A stretch of DNA of 16,811 nucleotides from DAOSVX01 sp964616495 (GCA_964616495.1 CAZTRF010000019.1:1-16811); one strand, 5' to 3'; counted from the first letter of the stretch, positions 6,413 to 13,992 are shown. Notes: generated by a model not told the origin, from the letters alone. Translations and numbers: made by a program.

Positions 6413-7006
6413 ATGAAAAAGATAGTTTTAATAATTTTGATGTTTATTTGTTTTATAGGTTCAGTTTCTGCTAATGAAAAAGAAAAAGTAAAGTTTAGTA
6501 AGTGTGTTGATGGAGATACTGCTAAATTTATCATAGATAAAAAAGAAGAAACATTCAGGTTTTTAGCCATTGATACTCCCGAAAGTACTAACAAAATAGA
6601 ACCTTATGGAAAAGAAGCCAGTAAATATACTTGTGATAAATTAACTAATGCCAAAAGTATAGAAATAGAATTTGATCCTAATAGCAATGAATTAGACAAA
6701 TATGGAAGATATTTAGTTTGGGTTTATGTTGATAATCAATTATTACAAGATGATATTATTAGAAACGGCTATGCAGAGGTTGCCTATTTATACGGAGATT
6801 ATTTATATACCGAAAAACTTCAAAAGAGCGAAAAATTAGCTAAAGAAGAAAAATTAAATATTTGGAGCGATTATGAAGAAGAAGATAATACTGCTTTTTA
6901 TATTTTGCTCTTAGCTATTCTAATTATTTTATTTATATTAGGAAAAAAGTTTGGTTTTAAAATAGTTAAAAAAAGTGATATTAAAAAAATCGTTAAGAAA
7001 ATTTAA
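6413..7006 (+). CDS. Membrane-anchored thermonuclease (SNase family), 197 aa
   Basis: Staphylococcal-nuclease-like enzyme, expected to cut DNA or RNA outside the membrane in a calcium-dependent way. Residues 1-20 form a signal peptide (KK start, hydrophobic core, SVSA end). The SNase core follows with VDGDT (D35), RFLAIDTPE (R49, D54, E57), YGKEAS, and DKYGRYLVWV (R99); these match the metal ligands and the two catalytic arginines of the family. A second hydrophobic segment (162-177) near the C-terminus with a Lys-rich tail suggests it stays anchored to the membrane instead of being released. GGTGA lies 5 bases before the ATG. It is the only plus-strand gene here and faces the small gene at 7013-7369, sharing one terminator. 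Roles in nucleotide scavenging or DNA uptake are inference. Confidence 0.92.
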   Translation: MKKIVLIILMFICFIGSVSANEKEKVKFSKCVDGDTAKFIIDKKEETFRFLAIDTPESTNKIEPYGKEASKYTCDKLTNAKSIEIEFDPNSNELDKYGRYLVWVYVDNQLLQDDIIRNGYAEVAYLYGDYLYTEKLQKSEKLAKEEKLNIWSDYEEEDNTAFYILLLAILIILFILGKKFGFKIVKKSDIKKIVKKI

Positions 7007-7014
7007 CGATTTTT
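6985..7014. terminator. Bidirectional terminator between convergent genes
   Basis: Perfect 12-base inverted repeat (6985-6996 with 7003-7014), 6-base loop, A-rich on one side and T-rich on the other so it can work in both directions. The 5' arm lies inside the last codons of the nuclease gene and its TAA (7004-7006) is in the other arm. The stop of the minus-strand gene (7015-7013) touches the opposite end. Confidence 0.85.
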
Positions 7015-7369
7015 AAATCCAACGAGAAACATATATATTGCGAGTTATGCCGTCTTCAAATTTCTGATTTATTCTAATAATGGCGTCTATAATATTTTTT
7101 AATAAGTTTTCTTCTTTTGAAGCTCTAACACTTTCAATTTCTTTTTTTAAGTTTTTTCTAAAAAAATAATCATCAATATATTTTCCATATATACGATCTA
7201 TTTCTTTTACTTTTGCCACTTCTTTTTTATTATTAGGATCAATACTAAAGATATATCTTTCATAAATAATTATTAACTTATTAGTAATACTATCTTCAAT
7301 AGGATACTCATAATTAATTATTTTATAGAAATTGTGACATAATTCAATTATTTGTTTATTATTTTCCAT
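7013..7369 (-). CDS. Protein of unknown function (118 aa)
   Basis: I do not recognise this protein. It is 118 residues, probably all helical, rich in Ile, Lys, Asn and Glu, with no signal peptide, membrane segment or cysteine motif (a single Cys at position 11). It is the last gene of the uppS-cdsA-rseP unit: its ATG is 3 bases after the rseP stop, and it ends on the shared bidirectional terminator. The nearest Shine-Dalgarno-like element (AAGG) is about 12 bases upstream, so translation is likely coupled to rseP. No functional link beyond co-transcription can be read from the sequence. Confidence 0.7.
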   Translation of the reverse strand: MENNKQIIELCHNFYKIINYEYPIEDSITNKLIIIYERYIFSIDPNNKKEVAKVKEIDRIYGKYIDDYFFRKNLKKEIESVRASKEENLLKNIIDAIIRINQKFEDGITRNIYVSRWI

Positions 7370-7372
7370 TTA

Positions 7373-8458
7373 TTAAAATAGCCTTAAAATATCTTGAAAA
7401 GTTATGTAAAGCATCAATATCATTAAGAGAATAAAACCAACAGTATGGAAAGCGTTTTCTACTTTACTATTAACTGGAGAGCCTTTTATCTTTTCAATAA
7501 TTAAGAATAATACTCTGCCTCCATCAAAGGCTGGAAATGGAATAGCATTAATGAATCCCAAGTTAATACTTAATAAAGCTATTATATAAATAACACTTTG
7601 TAACCCATAACTAACCGTTTCTCCAACTACTGAGTATATTCCTACTGGGCCACTTAAAGCACTAAGAGATAAATTACCTGCAAACAGTTCGACAATTACA
7701 AAGGCCATTGAAGAAATAATATCAGCAAACTTTGTAAAACAATATTTTAAAGCATTTATAAAGCCTTTTTCAGTTTCAGCAGTAGCCATTACTCCAAACA
7801 CTTTTCGCTCTTTACCGTCTTCTTTTTCTATTTTAGGTTCAATATTATAAGTCTTTACAGAACCATCTGTTTTTTGAACCTTAAACTTATATATATTGTC
7901 TTTATCTTTTAAAGCAAGAACTACACTTGCTCTCTCCCAATCTTTTATTTTATAACCATTTATTTCTAAGATGGTATCTCCTACTTCAATTCCAGCATCA
8001 GCAATTGGGTAGCCCTCTACTACTTCACTTACTTTTGGAGTAACGGTAGACGTTCCCCAAATTAAAGCTGATGCAAATAATAAAACTAAAGCTAAAATAA
8101 AGTTAAAGGTAACTCCGGCAAGTAAAATCAAAACTCTTTGATACCAAGGACGATTACACATAAAGCTTTCTTTTTTAATCTTTTTGTCATCCTCTGATAC
8201 TTCCCCAGCCATAGTAACAAATCCGCCTATTGGAAAAGCTCTAAGAGAATATATAATGTTATCTTTACCAGTTTTTTTCAATATTCTTGGCCCCATGCCT
8301 AAAGCAAACTCATATATATGAACATGACATTTTTTAGCAAATAAGAAATGTCCTAACTCATGGATAAAAATTAATAATCCTAATATTAAAACTAAGTAAA
8401 TAATATTTAAAATACTACTGGCTATACCAGCTAATGAACCAAATAACAATAAATTCAT
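7373..8458 (-). CDS. rseP: Site-2 intramembrane zinc metalloprotease (RseP/RasP), 361 aa
   Basis: Membrane-embedded M50 protease that cuts transmembrane segments, such as anti-sigma factors and leftover signal peptides (RasP in Bacillus). The first membrane segment contains the zinc motif HELGH (33-37). The second conserved motif, NAIPFPAFDGG (304-314), supplies the third zinc ligand D312. A PDZ domain lies between them (about 130-210), and four hydrophobic segments are seen overall. The frame is open from ATG 8464, but that codon directly touches AGGAGG. ATG 8458 has the same site at a proper 6-base distance, so I use it. The cdsA stop lies within this ribosome binding site. Bacillus has dxr between cdsA and rasP; it is absent here. 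Confidence 0.95.
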   Translation of the reverse strand: MNLLLFGSLAGIASSILNIIYLVLILGLLIFIHELGHFLFAKKCHVHIYEFALGMGPRILKKTGKDNIIYSLRAFPIGGFVTMAGEVSEDDKKIKKESFMCNRPWYQRVLILLAGVTFNFILALVLLFASALIWGTSTVTPKVSEVVEGYPIADAGIEVGDTILEINGYKIKDWERASVVLALKDKDNIYKFKVQKTDGSVKTYNIEPKIEKEDGKERKVFGVMATAETEKGFINALKYCFTKFADIISSMAFVIVELFAGNLSLSALSGPVGIYSVVGETVSYGLQSVIYIIALLSINLGFINAIPFPAFDGGRVLFLIIEKIKGSPVNSKVENAFHTVGFILLMILMLYITFQDILRLF

Positions 8459-8468
8459 AATCATCCTC

Positions 8469-9260
8469 CTATAAATAATTTATTAATAAGGTAAAAGTTA
8501 AAACTACCATTATTAAACTATCCAATCGATCTAATATTCCCCCATGACCAGGCATTATATTAGAAAAATCTTTAATATTATTAGATCTTTTAATAGCACT
8601 AAATAACAGATCTCCTAATTGACCCACTATTGAAAGTAATAATACACATCCAATAACCACTAATAAAGAAACCGAATTATTAATAAATGTAATGTAATAT
8701 ACGGTCACAATTAAAGTACCTAGTAAAGATCCCATAATTGTCCCTTCCCAAGTTTTCTTCGGAGAAATATTAGGACATAATTTATTTCTGCCAATTAGTT
8801 TTCCAAAAAAGAATGCAAACATATCGGTCATTGTTGTTGTTAAGATTAGCATTACCAAATACTTAATATCTAGATTTCTAATGTTAATTAATAAGCTAAA
8901 GGCCAAACCCAAAAATATTATAGATCCAATTAAATAAAGAGCATCATTAAAATTGTACTTTTCATTATCATAAACAATTATCGGTAATAAAAGAACAACC
9001 AGTAAAGAAATAAAAATGCTAGTTTGGTCTATAATAGGAACTGACCAATTATAACCGCTCAAAATTATAATTACTAAGAAGAGGCCTCCTACAAATTTTA
9101 AAATATTGGGAATATTATAATCTTTTTTGGCTTTTAGAATTTCATAATAACCAATTAATCCTAAAATGATTGCTCCTAAGGCAAAGTATAAATTGCCTAA
9201 AATTATTAATGGAATTATTATTGCTAAAGCTACAACAGCACTAATTGTTCTTTGTTTCAT
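8469..9260 (-). CDS. cdsA: Phosphatidate cytidylyltransferase (263 aa)
   Basis: Makes CDP-diacylglycerol from CTP and phosphatidic acid, the branch point for phosphatidylglycerol and cardiolipin; integral membrane enzyme. The protein is hydrophobic throughout with about seven or eight membrane segments. The family signature at about 221-247 reads SAIKRSNNIKDF, then MPGHGGILDRLDS, and SPKKTWEG precedes it at about 165. Length is typical. The ATG at 9260 has AGGAGG 7 bases upstream and overlaps the end of uppS by 20 bases, so the two are coupled. It is the middle of uppS-cdsA-rseP, a conserved envelope-lipid unit in Bacillota. Confidence 0.96.
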   Translation of the reverse strand: MKQRTISAVVALAIIIPLIILGNLYFALGAIILGLIGYYEILKAKKDYNIPNILKFVGGLFLVIIILSGYNWSVPIIDQTSIFISLLVVLLLPIIVYDNEKYNFNDALYLIGSIIFLGLAFSLLINIRNLDIKYLVMLILTTTMTDMFAFFFGKLIGRNKLCPNISPKKTWEGTIMGSLLGTLIVTVYYITFINNSVSLLVVIGCVLLLSIVGQLGDLLFSAIKRSNNIKDFSNIMPGHGGILDRLDSLIMVVLTFTLLINYL

Positions 9261-9966
9261 TTTTAACTCCTCCTAATCTTCGATCACGATTATTATATTC
9301 TTTAATAGCTAGATCCAAATCTTTATCTTTAAAATCCGGAAATAAAGTATCACAGAAATAATATTCACTATATGCTCCTGCATAAATCATAAAGTTACTT
9401 ATTCGATATTCCCCACTAGTTCTTATAAGTAAATCTATTGGTGGAATATTGTTATATAGGTATTGATAAAAATTGTTTTTATCAATATCTTCTAGTTTTA
9501 ACTTATTAGAAGTAATATCTTTAACTATAGATTTAACACTATCAATTATTTCTTCTTGCCCTCCGTAATTTAAGCAAACATTTAACAATCCACCGGTATT
9601 ATTTTTGGTCTTTTCTGTTAAATGGCTCATTACTTTTATAACTTCCTTTTTTAGGGGTTTCTCTCTTCCTGAAAAAATAACCCTAATATTGTTTTTCATA
9701 AACACTTGTTCTTTTTTAGTAAAAAATCTAATAAATAATTTCATTAAGTAATTAACTTCTTCGCTACTTCTTTTAAAATTATCTGTAGAAAAAGCAAATA
9801 CACTTAAAACTTTTACTCCAATTTTATTGGCATATAAGGCTAAGCTTTCTAAATTTTTACTGCCTTCTAAATGCCCCTTGCTTCTGGAAAGGCTTCTTTT
9901 ACTTGCCCATCTACCATTCCCATCCATAATAATACCTATATGATTGGGGACTATATAATCTTCCAT
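9241..9966 (-). CDS. uppS: Undecaprenyl diphosphate synthase (cis-prenyltransferase), 241 aa
   Basis: Adds isopentenyl diphosphate units to farnesyl diphosphate to build the C55 lipid carrier for peptidoglycan; cytoplasmic, peripheral to the membrane. Motifs: IGIIMDGNGRWA with catalytic D15, FAFSTDNFKR at about 58, LNVCLNYGGQEEI in the middle, and RTSGEYRISNF (R182, R188), which binds the diphosphate of IPP. The stretch after this reads MIYAGAYSEYYF, where most members have a Trp-containing LLWQ; Tyr replaces Trp here. The ATG at 9966 has AAAGG about 9 bases upstream and its own promoter. It leads the uppS-cdsA-rseP-118-residue unit. Confidence 0.96.
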   Translation of the reverse strand: MEDYIVPNHIGIIMDGNGRWASKRSLSRSKGHLEGSKNLESLALYANKIGVKVLSVFAFSTDNFKRSSEEVNYLMKLFIRFFTKKEQVFMKNNIRVIFSGREKPLKKEVIKVMSHLTEKTKNNTGGLLNVCLNYGGQEEIIDSVKSIVKDITSNKLKLEDIDKNNFYQYLYNNIPPIDLLIRTSGEYRISNFMIYAGAYSEYYFCDTLFPDFKDKDLDLAIKEYNNRDRRLGGVKNETKNN

Positions 9967-9988
9967 ACACTTAACCTTTCTACTAAAG

Positions 9989-10017
9989 ATTATACTATTC
10001 TAAAATAAAAAAAACAA
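9989..10017 (-). promoter_or_regulatory. Sigma-A promoter of uppS
   Basis: -35 TTGTTT (10017-10012), 17-base spacer, -10 TATAAT (9994-9989). The -35 box lies in the 3' arm and T-tract of the khpA terminator, so terminator and promoter share bases. Confidence 0.7.
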
Positions 10018-10030
10018 CCAAAGTTGTTTT
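10005..10030 (-). terminator. Terminator of rpsP-khpA
   Basis: Inverted repeat AAAACAAC / GTTGTTTT (10030-10023 and 10018-10011) with a 4-base loop, followed by a run of T. It starts on the last base of the khpA stop codon (10032-10030). Confidence 0.82.
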
Positions 10031-10275
10031 TAAAATGAATCGATATTGATATTTACTCTTCTAATATTATGAATATAGGCATAAGCCTGAATAATAGTTC
10101 TTAAAGAAGTAGCCATTTTGCCACCTTTTCCTATTATAACACCCATATCATTTTCATGAACAAGTATCTCTAAAATAACGTTTTCTTCATCTTTAGTAAA
10201 TTGTTGAACCTTTACCATGTCTTCTTCGTGAACAATCCCTTTAACTAATTTTTCGGTAAATTCTACTAAATTCAT
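10030..10275 (-). CDS. khpA: KH-domain RNA-binding protein KhpA (81 aa)
   Basis: Small KH-domain RNA-binding protein (YlqC/KhpA family), which in Gram-positive cocci pairs with KhpB and affects cell elongation and division through RNA binding. The whole protein is one KH fold; the RNA-binding GxxG loop is GKGG (49-52) in the stretch MGVIIGKGGKMA. Length matches the family (about 75-85). The ATG at 10275 comes 2 bases after the rpsP stop, with AGGTAAG upstream in the end of rpsP. The order rpsP-khpA is conserved in Bacillota, but here the unit ends immediately with a terminator and the usual rimM-trmD are not next. Confidence 0.95.
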   Translation of the reverse strand: MNLVEFTEKLVKGIVHEEDMVKVQQFTKDEENVILEILVHENDMGVIIGKGGKMATSLRTIIQAYAYIHNIRRVNINIDSF

Positions 10276-10277
10276 TA

Positions 10278-10646
10278 TTACTTACCTGCTTTTTTAGTTG
10301 TTGCTTTCTTAGGTGCAGCTTTTTTTACTACAGGCTTTTCAGTTTCAGCAGTTACTTTAACTGCTTTTGTAGTTACTTTTTTTGTTTTTGTAGCCATATA
10401 TTTAACCAATACTTTTTCTTTAACTAAAATTGATTTAACGGTATCAGTAGGTTGAGCTCCACTATTTAACCATTTCAAGACTTTTTCTTCATCTAAAGAA
10501 ACTTGATTTTCTTTTAAGATTGGATTGTATGTTCCTACTGCTTCAATAAATCTTCCGTCTCTAGGGCTTCTACTATCAGCTGCAACTATACGATAGAAAG
10601 GTCTTCTTTTTGCTCCCATTCTTTTTAATCTTAACTTTACTGCCAT
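10278..10646 (-). CDS. rpsP: 30S ribosomal protein S16 with Lys/Ala-rich tail (122 aa)
   Basis: Ribosomal small-subunit assembly protein. The S16 core is clear: MAVKLRLKRMG start, RRPFYRIVAADSRSPRDGR (15-33), VGTYNP, and the QPTDTVKSIL region at about 65. From about residue 85 the protein continues as a low-complexity tail of Lys, Ala, Thr and Val ending in KKAGK. This makes it 122 residues against 80-90 in most bacteria. The tail is probably disordered and rRNA-binding (inference). Strong AGGAGG site 8 bases before the ATG and a near-consensus promoter, as expected for a ribosomal gene. Confidence 0.97.
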   Translation of the reverse strand: MAVKLRLKRMGAKRRPFYRIVAADSRSPRDGRFIEAVGTYNPILKENQVSLDEEKVLKWLNSGAQPTDTVKSILVKEKVLVKYMATKTKKVTTKAVKVTAETEKPVVKKAAPKKATTKKAGK

Positions 10647-10672
10647 AATTATTCCTCCTTTTTTCCTCTAAT

Positions 10673-10701
10673 AATATATCAAATATTAAAAAATGTGTCA
10701 A
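10673..10701 (-). promoter_or_regulatory. Sigma-A promoter of rpsP-khpA
   Basis: -35 TTGACA (10701-10696, consensus), 17-base spacer, -10 TATATT (10678-10673). The -35 box is the 3' arm of the terminator that ends the cotE-like gene. Confidence 0.85.
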
Positions 10702-10718
10702 CTATTTTTGGTTGACAC
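10688..10718 (-). terminator. Terminator of the cotE-like gene
   Basis: Inverted repeat GTGTCAAC / GTTGACAC (10718-10711 and 10702-10695), 8-base loop, then ATTTTTT. The 5' arm encodes the last codons of the gene and the TAG stop (10704-10702) lies at the end of the loop. The 3' arm contains TTGACA, the rpsP -35 box. Confidence 0.85.
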
Positions 10719-11256
10719 TATTTTCTAGATAATCTTCTTTTACTTCAGCATCTATTTCTTTAGAAATATCTTCTTCGCTTATTTCATCTTCTATAAGGTC
10801 GTAATCGTCATTATCCTCTTCAATACTGACCTTTACTTTAGTATCCCCTACAATCTCAATTCCTAATTCTTTTTCAACGTTAATAATAATCTTTCCATCT
10901 TCAATATTGGCATCTCTAACTGTTGGTTGTTTTAAACTTCTTACTATTATTTCTGAATTATCGGTAAGAGTACTATCTTCTTTAATCTTAACATTTAATT
11001 TTTCTTGATAATTATATTTTACACTTGATACACCCGTTTTAGTATCATTATCATAAGAATACCAAACATTAACATCAAATGATCCATTAACCACTACCAC
11101 TCCATTACGATTATTTCCAACAAAATGATGATTAATAATCCAACATCCTAAAACCGTATCTGGACTATTATCAGCTATTATTTCTAACCTATTGGCAAAA
11201 CTTTTTTTACCCTTTCCAATTACTGCTTTAGTAACAATTTCTTTATATGTAGACAT
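10702..11256 (-). CDS. cotE: CotE-like outer spore coat morphogenetic protein (184 aa)
   Basis: CotE organises assembly of the outer coat of endospores in Bacillus. This protein follows Bacillus CotE along its length: the start MSTYKEIVTKAVIGKG, then LGCWIINHHF (36-45), a VNGSFDVNVWYSYDNDTKT stretch (56-74), LKQPTVRDANI and EIVGDTKVKV (about 133-144), and a strongly acidic tail (about 147-180). Length is near that of Bacillus CotE (181). GAGGAGGG lies 6 bases before the ATG. The sequence upstream has no good sigma-A promoter but contains a CATATATTA element like the -10 of mother-cell sigma factors. The neighbour rpsP is not a sporulation gene. Presence suggests a spore former, or a lineage that keeps part of the program. 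The family call is from remembered sequence and should be confirmed by profile search. Confidence 0.88.
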   Translation of the reverse strand: MSTYKEIVTKAVIGKGKKSFANRLEIIADNSPDTVLGCWIINHHFVGNNRNGVVVVNGSFDVNVWYSYDNDTKTGVSSVKYNYQEKLNVKIKEDSTLTDNSEIIVRSLKQPTVRDANIEDGKIIINVEKELGIEIVGDTKVKVSIEEDNDDYDLIEDEISEEDISKEIDAEVKEDYLENSVNQK

Positions 11257-11274
11257 TTAATCCCTCCTCATTTT

Positions 11275-11302
11275 TAATATATGTGTGAGATGGGCAAAAA
11301 GT
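11275..11302 (-). promoter_or_regulatory. Possible sigma-K/sigma-E type promoter of the cotE-like gene
   Basis: CATATATTA (11283-11275) fits the sigma-K -10 pattern CATAnnnTA, and AC (11302-11301) lies 17 bases upstream in the place of its short -35. Bacillus cotE is read by sigma-E and sigma-K. The pattern is short and AT-rich, so chance is possible. Confidence 0.4.
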
Positions 11303-11305
11303 ACA

Positions 11306-11333
11306 TAAAAAAGCTTAACTAAATGTTAAGCTT
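11306..11333 (-). terminator. Terminator of the large surface protein gene
   Basis: Perfect inverted repeat AAGCTTAAC / GTTAAGCTT (11333-11325 and 11319-11311), 5-base loop, followed by TTTTTTA. The first arm starts inside the TAA stop codon (11334-11332). Confidence 0.88.
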
Positions 11334-13932
11334 ATCGTTTATTTCTAATTACTATTACCCCAGAATATCCTGCTTTGCCATTTCCTAAACCACCACCACC
11401 AGTATTGGCATCTCCATTACCATATCCGGCACTACCGCTTGCTACACATCCTGTATCCGTTCGGCATCCTTCACCACCGCCGCCGCCACCACTGTAAGCA
11501 AATGTTGCCCCTCTAGTACATCCTGATGTAGTTCCTTCTCCAAATTCACAGGTTGATCCATAAGTTGAAAATTGCCCACCGCCCCCAGATGTATTTCCTC
11601 GGGCATTTCCAGATCCACTATTTCCATAGATTCCTCCGTTTCCTGGTGTTGGAGGAGATCCGTTGTGACCACCGCCACCGCCACCAGAGCCTCCTGCTCC
11701 GCCGCTTCCTGCACTATCTCCAGCAGCTACTCCAGGTCTTCCGCCAGCAGCTCCAGCAAGTCCAAATCCTGAAGTAGTTCCGCCGGCAGCATTAGCTGCT
11801 CCACCAGCGCCAACAATTAAAGATTGATTTGTAGGGGTTAAGGATACACCAAAGTATTTTGCGGTATAACCACCGCCACCACCGCCACCGCCTTTAAATG
11901 AATAACGGCTTCCACCACCACCGCCACCGCCGACAAAGAAGATATCAACATCTACTTTTTTGCTAAATTTCAAAGTGGTAGTCCCTGTAGTTTTAAATTT
12001 AACTCTCCAGTTTCCTGCTCCGGTTGTGCTATCGTCTATTATTTCACATACTCCGTTGTAAGTCATCAAATAAGGAGCACTACCAACAGTACTATTCGTA
12101 CAACTATGTGAATTTGCTAATTTATCATAAGTAATAATCGAATCTATTGTTGCTGAAACACTTGCCACAATTCCTAAATTATTTAAGCCATCCTTCGCAT
12201 ATACACATACTTTATATACTCCATCTGATAATCCTTCAAAGATTTTTGTTGTAGTTGTTGCTGAAACATAATTTAAATCTTCACAAGTATTTTGCGCAGT
12301 ATAGGCATAATAATAGGTACTTATGCTACTATTATCCGTTGCCGTTACTTTTATCTCTAAATTTGTATCATTTGATACAGTTTCTATTTTATTTATTACC
12401 GGTCCTGTATTATCTAATGCAAACGTTCCAGTTGTTTTAGTTAAAGTATTAGTGTTCTTTACTTCATTTTCTATATTATTATAGATACATAAATAATAGT
12501 TTCCTGTTATGTTTTCGGTTGTTGCTATATCGACACTTACTTGATTTTCGTTAATGCTTGTATTGGGCAATTCTTTTGCTGTATATAGACTTGCATTTGT
12601 GCTACAATTTGCTTCCGGTTGCCATAAATATTTTATACTTTGTCCAGCTTTTATTTTATTTTTATTATCTGTTAATGTCACTCTTACAGTTCTGGTTTTT
12701 GCATATATATTATTATTATTACTATCAAAATTAACTATTGGATTTGTATTTTCTTTTAGCGTAACTTCACATATTCCGCCCTCTATTGTTCTGGTTATTG
12801 TCACTAAAGAATCTTTTATTGTTCCAGATATTCCTTCACCACAATCGATTACAGATTCAATCGTTGTGTATCCATCATCGGGTGTTATAGTGTAATTTAC
12901 TGGTTTTCCCAAAAAATAGTTAATATTTTCATTTACACTTCCATTATTAACAATTATTATTCCTTTTCCGCTTTCTGTTATCTCTATGTTGCTTTCTTTT
13001 AGCTTTATATTTACTCCGACATTACCACCATGTATTCTCACTCCGGTAGGCAACACACTTGTTTCGGTTGCTCTTAATAGAGTAATATCTTTTTCTAACT
13101 CTTCTACTACTACTTTATGACTTCCATATGGAACATTTTCAAACTTATAATAACCATTTTCATCTGTTATAGTTGTTCTTGGATCACTATGCAATGTTAC
13201 TTCTTGCCCTGATTGAGGCACATTATCATCATTTAATACTAACCCTTCTACTGTTATGGTTTCATTAGTATAGATATCCACATATATTCTCCCATTAAAT
13301 ATTTTCCCCTGATTATAATCTTGAGTGTATATCTTGTTTTCGATTGTTAGCGCTAATACATAATAGATTTTCCCTGGTAGTATTTCTATATTGTCCGTTC
13401 CACTTATATTTGCCATATCTCCCGTTAATGGTGCTGCTAAATCAGGTGTCCCTACTACTTCGCATACTTCTGCTACATTTGATGCACTGACACTTTCATA
13501 TACGTTTTCTGGACATTTATAAGTAGTATAATTTATTTCATCTCCAACATAATTGTGTTCAATATCATTGGTACATATCCCATTTTGTTCATATTGACAA
13601 AAAGTATTAGTTACGTTTCTCCAATAAATTCTAACGCTTTCTGTTATTTCACTGTTACTATCTACTGAAAACTTTAGTAATCCTGTCACTTTACTATCTT
13701 TTTCACTTTCTTTTAAATCTATCTGGCTCATACTTATTATTGCATTTCCATTTAGATATTCTACAAGCATTTCTCCCCTACTTGCTGTCTTTAATATAAT
13801 GCTATTGGCACTAACATTTTCTAAAACATTTCCTGCACTAAAAAAAGCATAGGTTATCCCAACAACCATGATTAATGTTGATATTATTATTCCTAATATT
13901 ATTATTTTTGTCTTTTTTGATAATTCTGTCAT
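11332..13932 (-). CDS. Large anchored surface protein, Ig/Cna-like domains and glycine-rich C-terminus (866 aa)
   Basis: Probably an extracellular adhesin or display protein; no enzyme motif is seen. Residues 1-8 are Lys-containing, 9-31 form a hydrophobic signal/anchor ending GITYAFFSAG, like the N-termini of TasA/camelysin-type proteins. A beta-rich Cys-containing region follows (about 40-225). A carboxypeptidase-regulatory or Cna-B-like domain lies at 227-285 (TITDENGYYKFENVPYGSH), then a repeat-like domain (315-395, GYTTIESV...GICEVTL). Two Ig-like stretches come next (about 400-505 and 508-600). From about 660 the protein is a glycine-rich domain beginning VDIFFVGGGGGGG and ending GYSGVIVIRNKR, as in phage tail fibre tips and some surface proteins. 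There is no LPXTG anchor at the C-terminus. The start lacks a clear ribosome binding site, unlike its neighbours. The glycine-rich DNA (11340-11945) is far more GC-rich than the rest. Confidence 0.85.
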   Translation of the reverse strand: MTELSKKTKIIILGIIISTLIMVVGITYAFFSAGNVLENVSANSIILKTASRGEMLVEYLNGNAIISMSQIDLKESEKDSKVTGLLKFSVDSNSEITESVRIYWRNVTNTFCQYEQNGICTNDIEHNYVGDEINYTTYKCPENVYESVSASNVAEVCEVVGTPDLAAPLTGDMANISGTDNIEILPGKIYYVLALTIENKIYTQDYNQGKIFNGRIYVDIYTNETITVEGLVLNDDNVPQSGQEVTLHSDPRTTITDENGYYKFENVPYGSHKVVVEELEKDITLLRATETSVLPTGVRIHGGNVGVNIKLKESNIEITESGKGIIIVNNGSVNENINYFLGKPVNYTITPDDGYTTIESVIDCGEGISGTIKDSLVTITRTIEGGICEVTLKENTNPIVNFDSNNNNIYAKTRTVRVTLTDNKNKIKAGQSIKYLWQPEANCSTNASLYTAKELPNTSINENQVSVDIATTENITGNYYLCIYNNIENEVKNTNTLTKTTGTFALDNTGPVINKIETVSNDTNLEIKVTATDNSSISTYYYAYTAQNTCEDLNYVSATTTTKIFEGLSDGVYKVCVYAKDGLNNLGIVASVSATIDSIITYDKLANSHSCTNSTVGSAPYLMTYNGVCEIIDDSTTGAGNWRVKFKTTGTTTLKFSKKVDVDIFFVGGGGGGGSRYSFKGGGGGGGGYTAKYFGVSLTPTNQSLIVGAGGAANAAGGTTSGFGLAGAAGGRPGVAAGDSAGSGGAGGSGGGGGGHNGSPPTPGNGGIYGNSGSGNARGNTSGGGGQFSTYGSTCEFGEGTTSGCTRGATFAYSGGGGGGEGCRTDTGCVASGSAGYGNGDANTGGGGLGNGKAGYSGVIVIRNKR

Positions 13933-13963
13933 GTATTTATCTTACCCAATCTTCTATCATATT

Positions 13964-13992
13964 ATTATATAGTAACACGCACTTTTTTACAA
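13964..13992 (-). promoter_or_regulatory. Sigma-A promoter of the large surface protein gene
   Basis: -35 TTGTAA (13992-13987), 17-base spacer, -10 TATAAT (13969-13964). It gives a leader of roughly 25 bases before the ATG at 13932, in which only a poor GGGTAAG element is seen. Confidence 0.8.

Noticed and set aside
6400..6594. Minus-strand open frame of 64 codons opposite the nuclease
   Set aside because: Antisense to the nuclease signal peptide and active site; no independent support.
8459..8464. Upstream ATG at 8464 as the rseP start
   Set aside because: It touches the AGGAGG site directly; the ATG at 8458 has correct spacing.
11442..11777. Three open frames opposite or out of frame to the glycine-rich region
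   Set aside because: They arise from GC-rich GGN repeats that lack stops in other frames; compositions (poly-Gln/His, Ser/Arg, Val/Glu) are repeat artefacts.
12255..12895. Two plus-strand open frames of 61 and 113 codons
   Set aside because: Antisense to the Ig-like region of the large surface protein; hydrophobic low-complexity products without ribosome binding sites.
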